The translations under genes and the position numbers were made by a program. 6,641 nt of DNA from an uncultured Oscillospiraceae bacterium (GTDB lineage Bacteria; Bacillota; Clostridia; UBA1381): the NCBI GenBank assembly GCA_946531785.1, contig CAMNAT010000126.1, positions 1-6,641 of the forward strand, written 5' to 3'. Below the pieces are notes generated by a model. It did no database searches. It was not told the DNA's origin and saw only the letters and a program-made list of their open reading frames with translations. Shown here in pieces: positions 1 through 6,641 of the stretch. Within the stretch, counting starts at the first letter, position 1. Each line of letters begins with the position of its first letter.

Positions 1-2855
1 CCCAACAGCTTGAGATCTTAAAGGCAATGATAACGGGCGGCGCAGAGGTGACAGTCACCTTCAACCACAACGGCGAAAACACCTACTACGGCACGCTGTC
101 TGCGATAAGGGCGATAGAGGACTTCACCGACACCAAGACGGTCACACTTGACGGCGCGCTGCGGCATATCAAGGACCGCGGCGACCTCACCCACCTCTTT
201 GAGCATTGGTATGACGGCGAGGTATATGACGGCGAGGTAAAAAATGCCGAGGTGTTCGAGGCGCGTGACGCCTACACCGAGATAGAGCATACCGCATGCC
301 GGATACTCGACCTTGTGCGCGAGGACGGCTACCGCTTCCGCGACATCGCCGTTATCTGCGGCGACCTCGACAGCTACACACACATAATCGAGGCGGTATT
401 TGACGAATACGAGATACCCATATATTCGGACGAGCGGTACACGATCGCAGAGCATCCGATAGCGATGCAGATACTCTCTCTCTTTGACATCATCGAAAAC
501 GGGTGGGACTACCTTTCCATGTTCACCTATCTGCGCGCCGGATTCATCTATACAGAGCAGGAAGGTATCAAGAAGGACGGAAAAAAGCAGAGCGTTTCAT
601 ACCGGCGCATCCCGTCACAGGATATAGACAAGCTTGAAAACATCGTCTTAAAGCGCGGCATCCGCGGCAGAAGCGTATGGTGCAGGCCGTGGGCTGAAAA
701 GCAGCGTTCGCTCGTCGACGAGGCGTTCGACATAGTTAAAGCCGCAGCCGATGAAGTCAACACTACTGCTGAGGGTGACACTACGACCGAGGACAAGGCA
801 GCCGATGACGGCAGCGGGAAAAAGAACGCCGCGGAGCGCATTGAGGAGCTGCGCGCCGCGATCTGCGCGCCGCTTGAAAAATACGCGGACGCGGCAAAGA
901 AGGCAAAAACCGTCAACGATCACTGTGTCGCGCTCTACAAATTCTTAGAGGATATAAACCTCTACGCCGGACTCAGGCACGAGCTGCTTGTGATGGCACT
1001 CAGGAGTGCCACGGCGGAGGCGCAGCGCTTCGGTCAGATCTGGAACCTGATACTGGATGTGCTCGACCAGATCAACACCGCGCTGGGCGACTCGGAGGCA
1101 ACGGCGGAGGAGTTTGCCGGATACTTCCGCGCGGCGATAGGTCAGTGCACGATAAGCACGATCCCATCAGGCGTTGACCGCGTATTCATCGGCTCGGGGG
1201 AGAAGAACCGCTCCGAGCATACAAGGGTCATCTTTGCCATAGGCGCGACAGCGGGCACCTTCCCGTCAGATCAAAGCACCGAGGGCTTCCTCTCCAATGC
1301 CGACCGCGAGACACTTGCGGGCATGGAGCTGAAGCTTGCGCCCGTGACCGGGCTCAAGACCGAGAAGGGCTATAACAATGTGTATAAAACGCTTGCCGCA
1401 GTTACGGAAAGGCTCTGCATCTCCTATCCGGCGCAGACGCCGGACGGTCAGGGCTGCCGCCCGTCACAGACAGCGATAGACATCATGACGGTGCTGCCGA
1501 AGATACCGATAATGAACGATATCACCGAGAACGAGCATGATCTTAAAACGATGTATATATCCTCGCCGAAGGCAACGCTGCACAGGCTGCTTATGCATCC
1601 CGCGGACGGCACGCTCTGGAAATATGTGAACGAGTGGTTCGACCAACACGACAAATGGCGCGGCCGGATGATAGCGGCGCGCGCCGCGGCGAAGGCGTTC
1701 CGCGAGGATACGGGCGAGCTTGATCCCGACCTTGCCGCAAAGCTGTATGACGGCAGGATCCGCTACAGCGCGACGCGGCTCGAGACATACGCAGACTGTC
1801 TCTACAAGGGCTTTTTAAAGTACGGCATCAACGCAAAGGAGCGAGAGGAATACGAGATCAACGCAGCCGATGCCGGCAGCTACGCGCACGAGCTTATACG
1901 CCAGCTCTGCAGCGAGATAGACGGCACGCACGACTGGAATACCATCACAGACGAGGAATGCAGTGATATCGTTGAGACGCTGACGAACAAAACGATAGAG
2001 AATATAACCGCGTCCACATTTGCGGAAAAGGAGCGCACTGCGGATATCCTCCGCAGGCTCGGCGCAACGGTGAAAAATGCGGCAAGAATAGTGCGGCATT
2101 CGATAGCCTCCGGCGATTTCAAGCCATACGCGTACGAGAAGGACTTTGAGCTGGAGCTGAGCGACAAGGTCAGCATAAGGGGCGCGATAGACCGCGCGGA
2201 CATCTGCGAGCATGACGGTAAGACCGACTACAGGATAATAGACTACAAGACCGGAAATAAGGATTTCAAGGTCACGGAAATATGCGAGGGCATCGGGATG
2301 CAGCCGGTGATATACGCGCTCGTTATGCGCGAGGAGCTTGCAAAGGAAAACAAGAAGGCAAGTGCTGTCGGGATGTATTACGAAAAGATACAGTCAAAGC
2401 ATTATGACAGCGCTCCCGGCGCATCGGCTGCCACGATAAAGGCGCATGCGCATATTGATGACCTTGAGCTGGTCGGCGCGACCTTCATCCCCGACGATGG
2501 GAACGACAACCCCGATCCCGCCGCGGCGGAGCGGATAGAGAGGGCATCCGCGCGCAAGGACCTCGCCCTGTTCCTCGGCAAGGACGCGCAGCCGGAATAT
2601 AACGCAAGCATACACAAGCCCGCCGCGGCGGAAAGCCTTATGACGGCGGTGAAAAACAAGATGCTCAAGATGGATGATGACATCCGCTCCGGAAGGATCG
2701 AAAAAAATCCGCTGAAGTCCGGAAGGAGCAACGCCTGCTCATATTGCGACTATAAGGCAGTGTGCATATTCCGTGAGGACAAGATAGCCGAGCGGGTCAT
2801 CGATGACGATGAAGCAAAGAAATGGGAAGACCTCGAGGGAGGCATAACGACATGA
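1..2855 (+). CDS. addB: ATP-dependent helicase/nuclease subunit B (AddB), C-terminal part, 5' end outside window
   Basis: AddB is the second subunit of the AddAB helicase-nuclease, which resects double-strand breaks for RecA loading. The frame is open from base 3 with no stop before it, so the gene starts upstream. About 950 residues are visible against roughly 1150 for the family, so about 200 N-terminal residues, including the usual Walker A, are missing. Numbering from the ATG at 27, the inactive-helicase part shows IPIYSD (130-135) with HP at 143-144, the GVDRVFIG segment (382-389) and GATAGTFP (406-413). The C-terminal RecB-like nuclease shows H621, D722 in GAIDRAD, D739-Y740-K741 in IIDYKTG, and Q759/Y763 (QxxxY). 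The Fe-S cluster ligands are C591 and the CX2CX5C set C904, C907, C913, as in Bacillus AddB. Oddities are a low-complexity insert (about 239-270), a YDGEV duplication (62-71), and CLY instead of the usual CPF after C591. It overlaps addA by 4 bases. The streptococcal equivalent would be called RexB. Identity is firm. Confidence 0.95.
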   Translation, partial: QQLEILKAMITGGAEVTVTFNHNGENTYYGTLSAIRAIEDFTDTKTVTLDGALRHIKDRGDLTHLFEHWYDGEVYDGEVKNAEVFEARDAYTEIEHTACRILDLVREDGYRFRDIAVICGDLDSYTHIIEAVFDEYEIPIYSDERYTIAEHPIAMQILSLFDIIENGWDYLSMFTYLRAGFIYTEQEGIKKDGKKQSVSYRRIPSQDIDKLENIVLKRGIRGRSVWCRPWAEKQRSLVDEAFDIVKAAADEVNTTAEGDTTTEDKAADDGSGKKNAAERIEELRAAICAPLEKYADAAKKAKTVNDHCVALYKFLEDINLYAGLRHELLVMALRSATAEAQRFGQIWNLILDVLDQINTALGDSEATAEEFAGYFRAAIGQCTISTIPSGVDRVFIGSGEKNRSEHTRVIFAIGATAGTFPSDQSTEGFLSNADRETLAGMELKLAPVTGLKTEKGYNNVYKTLAAVTERLCISYPAQTPDGQGCRPSQTAIDIMTVLPKIPIMNDITENEHDLKTMYISSPKATLHRLLMHPADGTLWKYVNEWFDQHDKWRGRMIAARAAAKAFREDTGELDPDLAAKLYDGRIRYSATRLETYADCLYKGFLKYGINAKEREEYEINAADAGSYAHELIRQLCSEIDGTHDWNTITDEECSDIVETLTNKTIENITASTFAEKERTADILRRLGATVKNAARIVRHSIASGDFKPYAYEKDFELELSDKVSIRGAIDRADICEHDGKTDYRIIDYKTGNKDFKVTEICEGIGMQPVIYALVMREELAKENKKASAVGMYYEKIQSKHYDSAPGASAATIKAHAHIDDLELVGATFIPDDGNDNPDPAAAERIERASARKDLALFLGKDAQPEYNASIHKPAAAESLMTAVKNKMLKMDDDIRSGRIEKNPLKSGRSNACSYCDYKAVCIFREDKIAERVIDDDEAKKWEDLEGGITT
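210..239 (+). repeat. Perfect 15-bp tandem duplication inside addB
   Basis: The 15-mer TATGACGGCGAGGTA occurs twice in direct succession (210-224 and 225-239), encoding YDGEV-YDGEV in frame (residues 62-71 counted from the ATG at 27). A degenerate third unit, KNAEV, follows at 240-254, keeping the tract that ends each unit (GAGGT). The unit is a multiple of three, so the AddB frame is preserved. It lies in the inactive-helicase half, away from the nuclease and Fe-S residues. Confidence 0.85.
2835..2842 (+). promoter_or_regulatory. Ribosome binding site of addA, inside the addB 3' end
   Basis: The purine run GAGGGAGG, closely resembling the Shine-Dalgarno consensus, lies within the last codons of addB and ends 9 bases before the ATG at 2852. 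No comparable site serves the in-frame ATG at 2822, so this site decides the addA start. Together with the ATGA stop/start overlap it suggests that ribosomes finishing addB re-initiate on addA. Confidence 0.8.
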
Positions 2856-5800
2856 CAAAATGGACTAAGGATCAGGAAAAAGCGATAACCGCACCGACCG
2901 GCAAGGGCAATATCCTTGTCTCGGCAGCGGCGGGCTCCGGCAAGACCGCGGTGCTGGTAGAGCGCATCATGCGCCGGATAGAGGCGGGCGCGTCGATAGA
3001 CAGGATGCTGGTGGTGACCTTCACCAACGCAGCCGCCGCGGAGATGCGCGAGAAGATAATAAGACGGCTCTCCGACCTGAAGCGGACAGCCTCGGGCGAG
3101 CGCGCGCAGTATCTCAAAAAGCAGATACAGCTTGCGGGAACAGCCGATATAATGACGATAGACGCGTTCTGCATACGCGTTGTGCAGAACAACTTCCATG
3201 TTCTGGGCATCGACCCGGGCATGGCGATTGCCGATCAGCAGCTTGCGGCGATGATCGCCTCGGATGCTATGGATGCAATGATGGCTAAGCTTTACAGATC
3301 GCAGGACAAGGATGAGCGGGCGCGGCTTTTGCGGCTCGTCAACAACTTCTCATCCATGCGCGATGATGCAGAGCTCTGCGGAATAGTCCGTAAGATACAC
3401 CGCTTCATCACCTCGTTTGCCGAGCCGGAAAAATGGCTCGACGAGGCTGTCGAGGCGTACAGAAAGCCCGTACTTGAAACGCCGTACGCAAAGCATCTCA
3501 TAGCCGTATCAAAGAGCGCAGCGGAGGACTGCATTCTCGCCCTTGAGGAGATCGAGGATGATGACAGCTATGTAAAGGGCTATATAAAGGAGCTGCGTGC
3601 CGTTGCAGATGGCATAAAGAACGCGGCAGACTGGGAAGAGATATATACTCTTCACTATGATAATTTCAAGACACAGAAAAAGAAGAATGTCCCGATCCTC
3701 CGGCACCCGCCGGAGAAGAACACGCAGCTTGCGTTTGTGCGCGAGGTGTTTGTCGACAGGCTCAAAGCCGGCGTTAATGAAAAGGCAGAGAAGGTCGCGC
3801 CATGTACCGATCCGGAGCTTTGCGCGCAGGAGGCGGAGGATCTTGTCTGGCTCGTTAAACGGTTCATGGCGGAATTTGCCGCGGCGAAGGATAAGCGCGG
3901 CGTAAGGGAGTTCTCAGATGTTGAGCATATGACCTACAGGCTGTTCAGCGACTTCGACGATATCCGCGCGGCATACCGCGACAAATACGACGAGATACTC
4001 ATCGACGAGTATCAGGATACGAACGGGCTGCAGGACTCGATCTTCGGGCTGATCTCAAAGGACAATATCTTCATGGTCGGAGACCTCAAGCAGAGCATCT
4101 ACCTGTTCCGCGGCGGCGATCCGTACATATTCAAGGCCAAGAGCCATATATATCAGCAGAGCAATAACAGCGATCTGAAGCTGACGCTGGCGCAGAACTT
4201 CCGCAGCCGCCAGGATGTGCTTAAAAGCGTGAACGATGTGTTCACCTGCATCATGAGCACCGATGCCGGAGATGTGCACTACTCCGGCGACGAGCTGATC
4301 GTGCGCGACAAGGAGCGCGAATACTACCCCGACGCGGACGACAGGATCTCTGAGCTGCACTATATCATGACGCCGCCCGGCTCCTCCACCGCCGACCGCG
4401 CGGATGCCGAGCTGGAGTATACACTGGACAAGATCGCAGAGCTGCTCCAAAGCGGCACCGAGGTCTTTGACACAAGCACAGGCAAAATGCGCCCGATACA
4501 GAAGCGGGATATAGTCATCCTCGAGGATTCGACCCGCTATAACGGCGAAAGGCTGGTTTCCGGACTTGCTGAGCGCGGCATAGACGCGTACTGCGATACG
4601 GACTCCTTCTTCAACAGGCGCGAGATAAATACGATGCTGTCGCTCCTGAGTGTCGTGAACAACGCGAGCCTCGATATACCGCTGATCGCGGTCATGCGCT
4701 CGCCGATCTGGGGCTTTACCGATGATGAGCTTGCGGCGATACGGCTCACAACCCCCCGCGGCGGCTTTGCCGCGGCGGTAAAATGGGCGGCAAGCGATAA
4801 GGAGACGACCTGCCCCGCCGAGCTAAAAAAGAAATGCAAAAGGGTGCTCAGTGATATCTACGCCTGGCGCGAGGATATGCGCAAAAAATCTGTCGCGCAG
4901 CTGATCTGGACGATATATGAGAACAGCGGCTTCTACGATATAATGGGCGCGATCGACCGCACCGAGGAGGCGCAGTTCAATCTGCGGCTGCTCTATGAGC
5001 GCGCGGTGCAGTTTGAGCGCGCGGGCTTCAAGGGGCTGTTCAGCTTCATAAAATACATCGAGACGATAGCCGAGCTCAACAGCGACATCGGCGGCGCGAA
5101 GCTGATAAGCGAAAACCACGATGTTGTACGCATCATGACGATACACAAGAGCAAGGGACTGGAGTTCCCGTTCGTGTTCATGCTCGGCGCCGGACGATCC
5201 TTCAATAAAAAGGATGATCATTCCAAGGTGCGGATACACAAGGATCTGATGCTCGGGCTGCGCGAGATCCATCATGAGGAGGGCTATGAGCGCAAAACGA
5301 AGTGGAGCGGTCTCATAAAGACCACCAACGGGCGTGAATACCTCGCAGATCGTATGCGGCTTCTGTATGTGGCGCTGACAAGAGCGCGCGAGAAGCTGTT
5401 CGTGATGGTGACAGCAGACGAAGACGAGAACACAAAGCCGCAGAATATTATCAAAAAATACACAGATGGACTGTATGACGGGCGGATGCTGCCAACACAG
5501 GCGCTCAAAGCCCAGAGCTTTGCCGACTGGATCTGTCCCGCGGCGATCTCACACACGGAGTCATGGAAGACGACCGTATGCAGGTACGCGCCGAATGCGG
5601 CAGATGACGACGAGGCAGACGCTGCGGCGGAGCTTACCGAAAGCCCGGAGCTGAGGGACGCGGTGTTCAGACTGCTCGACTACAAGTATCCGTACACCGA
5701 CACAAACACTCTCCCCTCCCGCACCTCGGTAACGCAGATAAAGGAGCTTACGATCGAGCGCGAAAGCATCTACGACCGCACCGAATACGAGCCGGACAGC

Positions 5801-6403
5801 CGGCGCACATCAGGCACGGACAACATCGCGGAGCTGATGTTCTCGCCGCTGCACAAGGAGCCGGCGTTCATGCGCGGCAAGGATAAAAAGCCCGCCAATG
5901 AGATCGGCACGCTCTATCATCTGGCGATGTCGGAGATCGATCTTGACAGGCTCAGGCGCGAGGGCACGGACTGCGTCAATGATGAGCTTGACAGGCTCGT
6001 TTCAGATAAGATAATGACCGCGGACGACCTCAATTATATAAAGCCGGAGCGGATAGCGGGCTTCTTCAAAAGCCCCCTCGGCAAGCGGATGCTCGCCTCA
6101 GGCGAGGTACGCCGCGAGGCGCCGTTCCAGATAAACATATCCGCCTCCGAATACGATCCGTCGCTTACCGGCTGCGACGGCGAGACGGTGATCCTGCAGG
6201 GTATAATAGACTGCTTCTTCCGCGAGGGAGACGGGTATATCCTCTACGACTACAAAACCGACAAGGTGCATAACAACGCCGCCGAGCTGCGAAAAACATA
6301 TAGAAAGCAGCTCGAGCTCTACACCAAGGCGATCGAGACCCTCACCGGCGTAAAGGTGAAGGAGGCTTATCTGTATCTGTTCGATATCGGCGAGGCGATA
6401 TGA
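2852..6403 (+). CDS. addA: ATP-dependent helicase/nuclease subunit A (AddA)
   Basis: AddA is the motor and 3'-strand nuclease subunit of AddAB: a 3'-5' SF1A (UvrD/RecB-type) helicase fused to a RecB-like nuclease. The product is 1183 residues, slightly shorter than Bacillus AddA (about 1230). Motifs in order: Q motif WTKDQ (4-8); Walker A AAAGSGKT (25-32, K31); motif Ia FTNAAAAEM (57-65); TIDAFC (102-107); FSDVEH (354-359); Walker B/motif II DEYQDTN (385-391); motif III GDLKQSIYLFR (410-420); motif IV NFRSR (449-453); RSP (616-618); motif V MTIHKSKGLEF (762-772); motif VI RLLYVALTRAREKL (836-849). The nuclease domain shows H1023 in GTLYH, D1120 in GIID, D1133-Y1134-K1135 and Q1153/Y1157. All catalytic residues are present. 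The start at 2852 is preferred over the in-frame ATG at 2822 because the domain begins canonically at MTKWTKDQ and a strong ribosome binding site precedes it. The ATGA overlap with addB implies translational coupling and a 1:1 complex. A terminator follows directly. Confidence 0.97.
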   Translation: MTKWTKDQEKAITAPTGKGNILVSAAAGSGKTAVLVERIMRRIEAGASIDRMLVVTFTNAAAAEMREKIIRRLSDLKRTASGERAQYLKKQIQLAGTADIMTIDAFCIRVVQNNFHVLGIDPGMAIADQQLAAMIASDAMDAMMAKLYRSQDKDERARLLRLVNNFSSMRDDAELCGIVRKIHRFITSFAEPEKWLDEAVEAYRKPVLETPYAKHLIAVSKSAAEDCILALEEIEDDDSYVKGYIKELRAVADGIKNAADWEEIYTLHYDNFKTQKKKNVPILRHPPEKNTQLAFVREVFVDRLKAGVNEKAEKVAPCTDPELCAQEAEDLVWLVKRFMAEFAAAKDKRGVREFSDVEHMTYRLFSDFDDIRAAYRDKYDEILIDEYQDTNGLQDSIFGLISKDNIFMVGDLKQSIYLFRGGDPYIFKAKSHIYQQSNNSDLKLTLAQNFRSRQDVLKSVNDVFTCIMSTDAGDVHYSGDELIVRDKEREYYPDADDRISELHYIMTPPGSSTADRADAELEYTLDKIAELLQSGTEVFDTSTGKMRPIQKRDIVILEDSTRYNGERLVSGLAERGIDAYCDTDSFFNRREINTMLSLLSVVNNASLDIPLIAVMRSPIWGFTDDELAAIRLTTPRGGFAAAVKWAASDKETTCPAELKKKCKRVLSDIYAWREDMRKKSVAQLIWTIYENSGFYDIMGAIDRTEEAQFNLRLLYERAVQFERAGFKGLFSFIKYIETIAELNSDIGGAKLISENHDVVRIMTIHKSKGLEFPFVFMLGAGRSFNKKDDHSKVRIHKDLMLGLREIHHEEGYERKTKWSGLIKTTNGREYLADRMRLLYVALTRAREKLFVMVTADEDENTKPQNIIKKYTDGLYDGRMLPTQALKAQSFADWICPAAISHTESWKTTVCRYAPNAADDDEADAAAELTESPELRDAVFRLLDYKYPYTDTNTLPSRTSVTQIKELTIERESIYDRTEYEPDSRRTSGTDNIAELMFSPLHKEPAFMRGKDKKPANEIGTLYHLAMSEIDLDRLRREGTDCVNDELDRLVSDKIMTADDLNYIKPERIAGFFKSPLGKRMLASGEVRREAPFQINISASEYDPSLTGCDGETVILQGIIDCFFREGDGYILYDYKTDKVHNNAAELRKTYRKQLELYTKAIETLTGVKVKEAYLYLFDIGEAI

Positions 6404-6431
6404 AAAAACGGGCGCACAAACGCCCGTTTTT
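6404..6431. terminator. Bidirectional intrinsic terminator shared by addA and recN
   Basis: A perfect 11-bp inverted repeat: AAAAACGGGCG (6404-6414) pairs with CGCCCGTTTTT (6421-6431) around the 6-base loop CACAAA. The GC core is 6 bp. On the plus strand the core is followed by five T (6427-6431), right after the addA stop. On the minus strand it is followed by six T, complementary to 6403-6408, so the recN transcript can stop on the same hairpin. The left A run touches the addA TGA and the right end lies one base from the recN stop, so almost the whole intergenic gap is this element. Confidence 0.88.
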
Positions 6432-6432
6432 G

Positions 6433-6641
6433 TCATTTTATCACGCTTCGCGCATAGTCCTCGCCGGCCTTGCCGCCGCCGACTATACGGGCAAGCTCAT
6501 GGATCCTGCCCTCGCGGTCGAGCTCAGTGAGAGTCGTCTTCGCAAGCTCGCCGTCAGTGTCCTTTTCGATCAGATAATGATTATCTGCCGCGCCCGCAAG
6601 CTGCGGCAGATGCGTTATGCAGATCACCTGCTTATGCCTGC
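6433..6641 (-). CDS. recN: DNA repair protein RecN, C-terminal fragment (5' end outside window)
   Basis: The minus-strand frame is open at the window edge and ends with TGA at 6435-6433, giving the last 68 residues of a protein. The reading ..RHKQVICITHLPQ.. matches the end of the RecN ATPase head, where QVxCITHLPQ (H codon at 6612-6610) is the conserved switch/H-loop following the Walker B region. It is followed by the usual variable tail with REGRIHELARIVGG. RecN is an SMC-like cytoplasmic ATPase of about 550-570 residues that is recruited early to double-strand breaks; its Walker A, coiled coils and Walker B lie beyond the window. The GTG at 6627 is an internal Val codon, not a start. The gene converges on addA with a 29-base gap and shares its terminator. 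Its promoter, possibly SOS-controlled, is not visible. Confidence 0.9.
   Translation of the reverse strand, partial: RHKQVICITHLPQLAGAADNHYLIEKDTDGELAKTTLTELDREGRIHELARIVGGGKAGEDYARSVIK

Noticed and set aside
994..1011. A perfect 7-bp hairpin (TGGCACT / AGTGCCA, 4-base loop) within addB
   Set aside because: It lies in continuous coding sequence with no T run or nearby gene boundary. A stem this short occurs by chance in sequence of this length.
2822..2851. An in-frame ATG at 2822 that would add ten residues (MGRPRGRHND) to AddA
   Set aside because: The sequence overlaps addB codons, lacks its own ribosome binding site and does not resemble the AddA N-terminus. The ATG at 2852 has a strong site 9 bases upstream and the canonical start.
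4055..4450. Long antisense open frames opposite addA (also 4823-5275 and 2750-3199)
   Set aside because: The sense strand is firmly coding with intact motifs. The antisense products show no recognisable domain, and long shadow frames are expected in GC-rich coding DNA.
4756..4778. A 9-bp direct repeat CCGCGGCGG within addA
   Set aside because: It encodes Gly- and Ala-rich codons (RGGFAAAV) in a GC-rich gene, so it is explained by codon composition.
6433..6627. A 64-codon minus-strand reading frame starting at GTG that could be a small independent gene
   Set aside because: The frame continues open to the window edge and the residues upstream of the GTG (RHKQ) extend the RecN alignment, so this is the tail of recN.
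1..6641. Several AGCGG pentamers, the Chi sequence of Bacillus subtilis AddAB
   Set aside because: A 5-mer is expected many times by chance in 6.6 kb of GC-rich DNA, and the Chi sequence of this organism's enzyme is unknown.
1..6641. Search for CRISPR arrays, tRNA/rRNA genes, insertion sequences, phage genes or a novel defence system
   Set aside because: Nearly the entire window is occupied by three known repair genes in intact frames; no spaced repeats, terminal inverted repeats, transposase motifs or tRNA-like folds were seen.

Overview
The window holds a DNA double-strand-break repair locus from a bacterium. It contains the 3' part of addB, a complete addA, and the 3' end of a convergent recN. 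The addB-addA order, the AddB C-terminal iron-sulfur cysteine cluster and the RecN tail all point to a Firmicute. The GC-rich sequence, which nevertheless uses ATA (Ile) and AGG (Arg) codons freely, would fit a Ruminococcus/Oscillospiraceae-type gut or rumen clostridium. That lineage guess is an inference from codon style and general sequence resemblance, not from a search.

Layout: bases 1-2855 (+) are the C-terminal ~950 codons of addB; the start and the expected N-terminal Walker A region lie upstream of the window. addA (+, 2852-6403) begins inside the last codons of addB through a 4-base ATGA overlap, with a strong Shine-Dalgarno just upstream, so the two genes look translationally coupled. 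A 29-base gap then carries an 11-bp palindromic stem flanked by A and T runs that reads as a terminator in both directions. The minus strand from 6641 down to 6433 encodes the last 68 residues of recN, cut by the window edge. Coding density is close to complete and there is no gene-free stretch above 30 bases.

How the genes work together: AddA (UvrD/RecB-type helicase plus RecB-like nuclease) and AddB (inactivated-helicase fold plus second nuclease with a 4Fe-4S cluster) form the AddAB heterodimer. This complex unwinds and resects broken ends up to a Chi-type sequence and prepares 3' single strands for RecA. RecN is an SMC-like ATPase that acts early at breaks. All catalytic motifs visible in AddA and AddB look intact.

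I found no undescribed system here. The observations worth a second look are small: an in-frame 15-bp tandem duplication in addB, a low-complexity insert in AddB, clade-type substitutions next to conserved motifs, and the convergent addBA/recN arrangement sharing one terminator.
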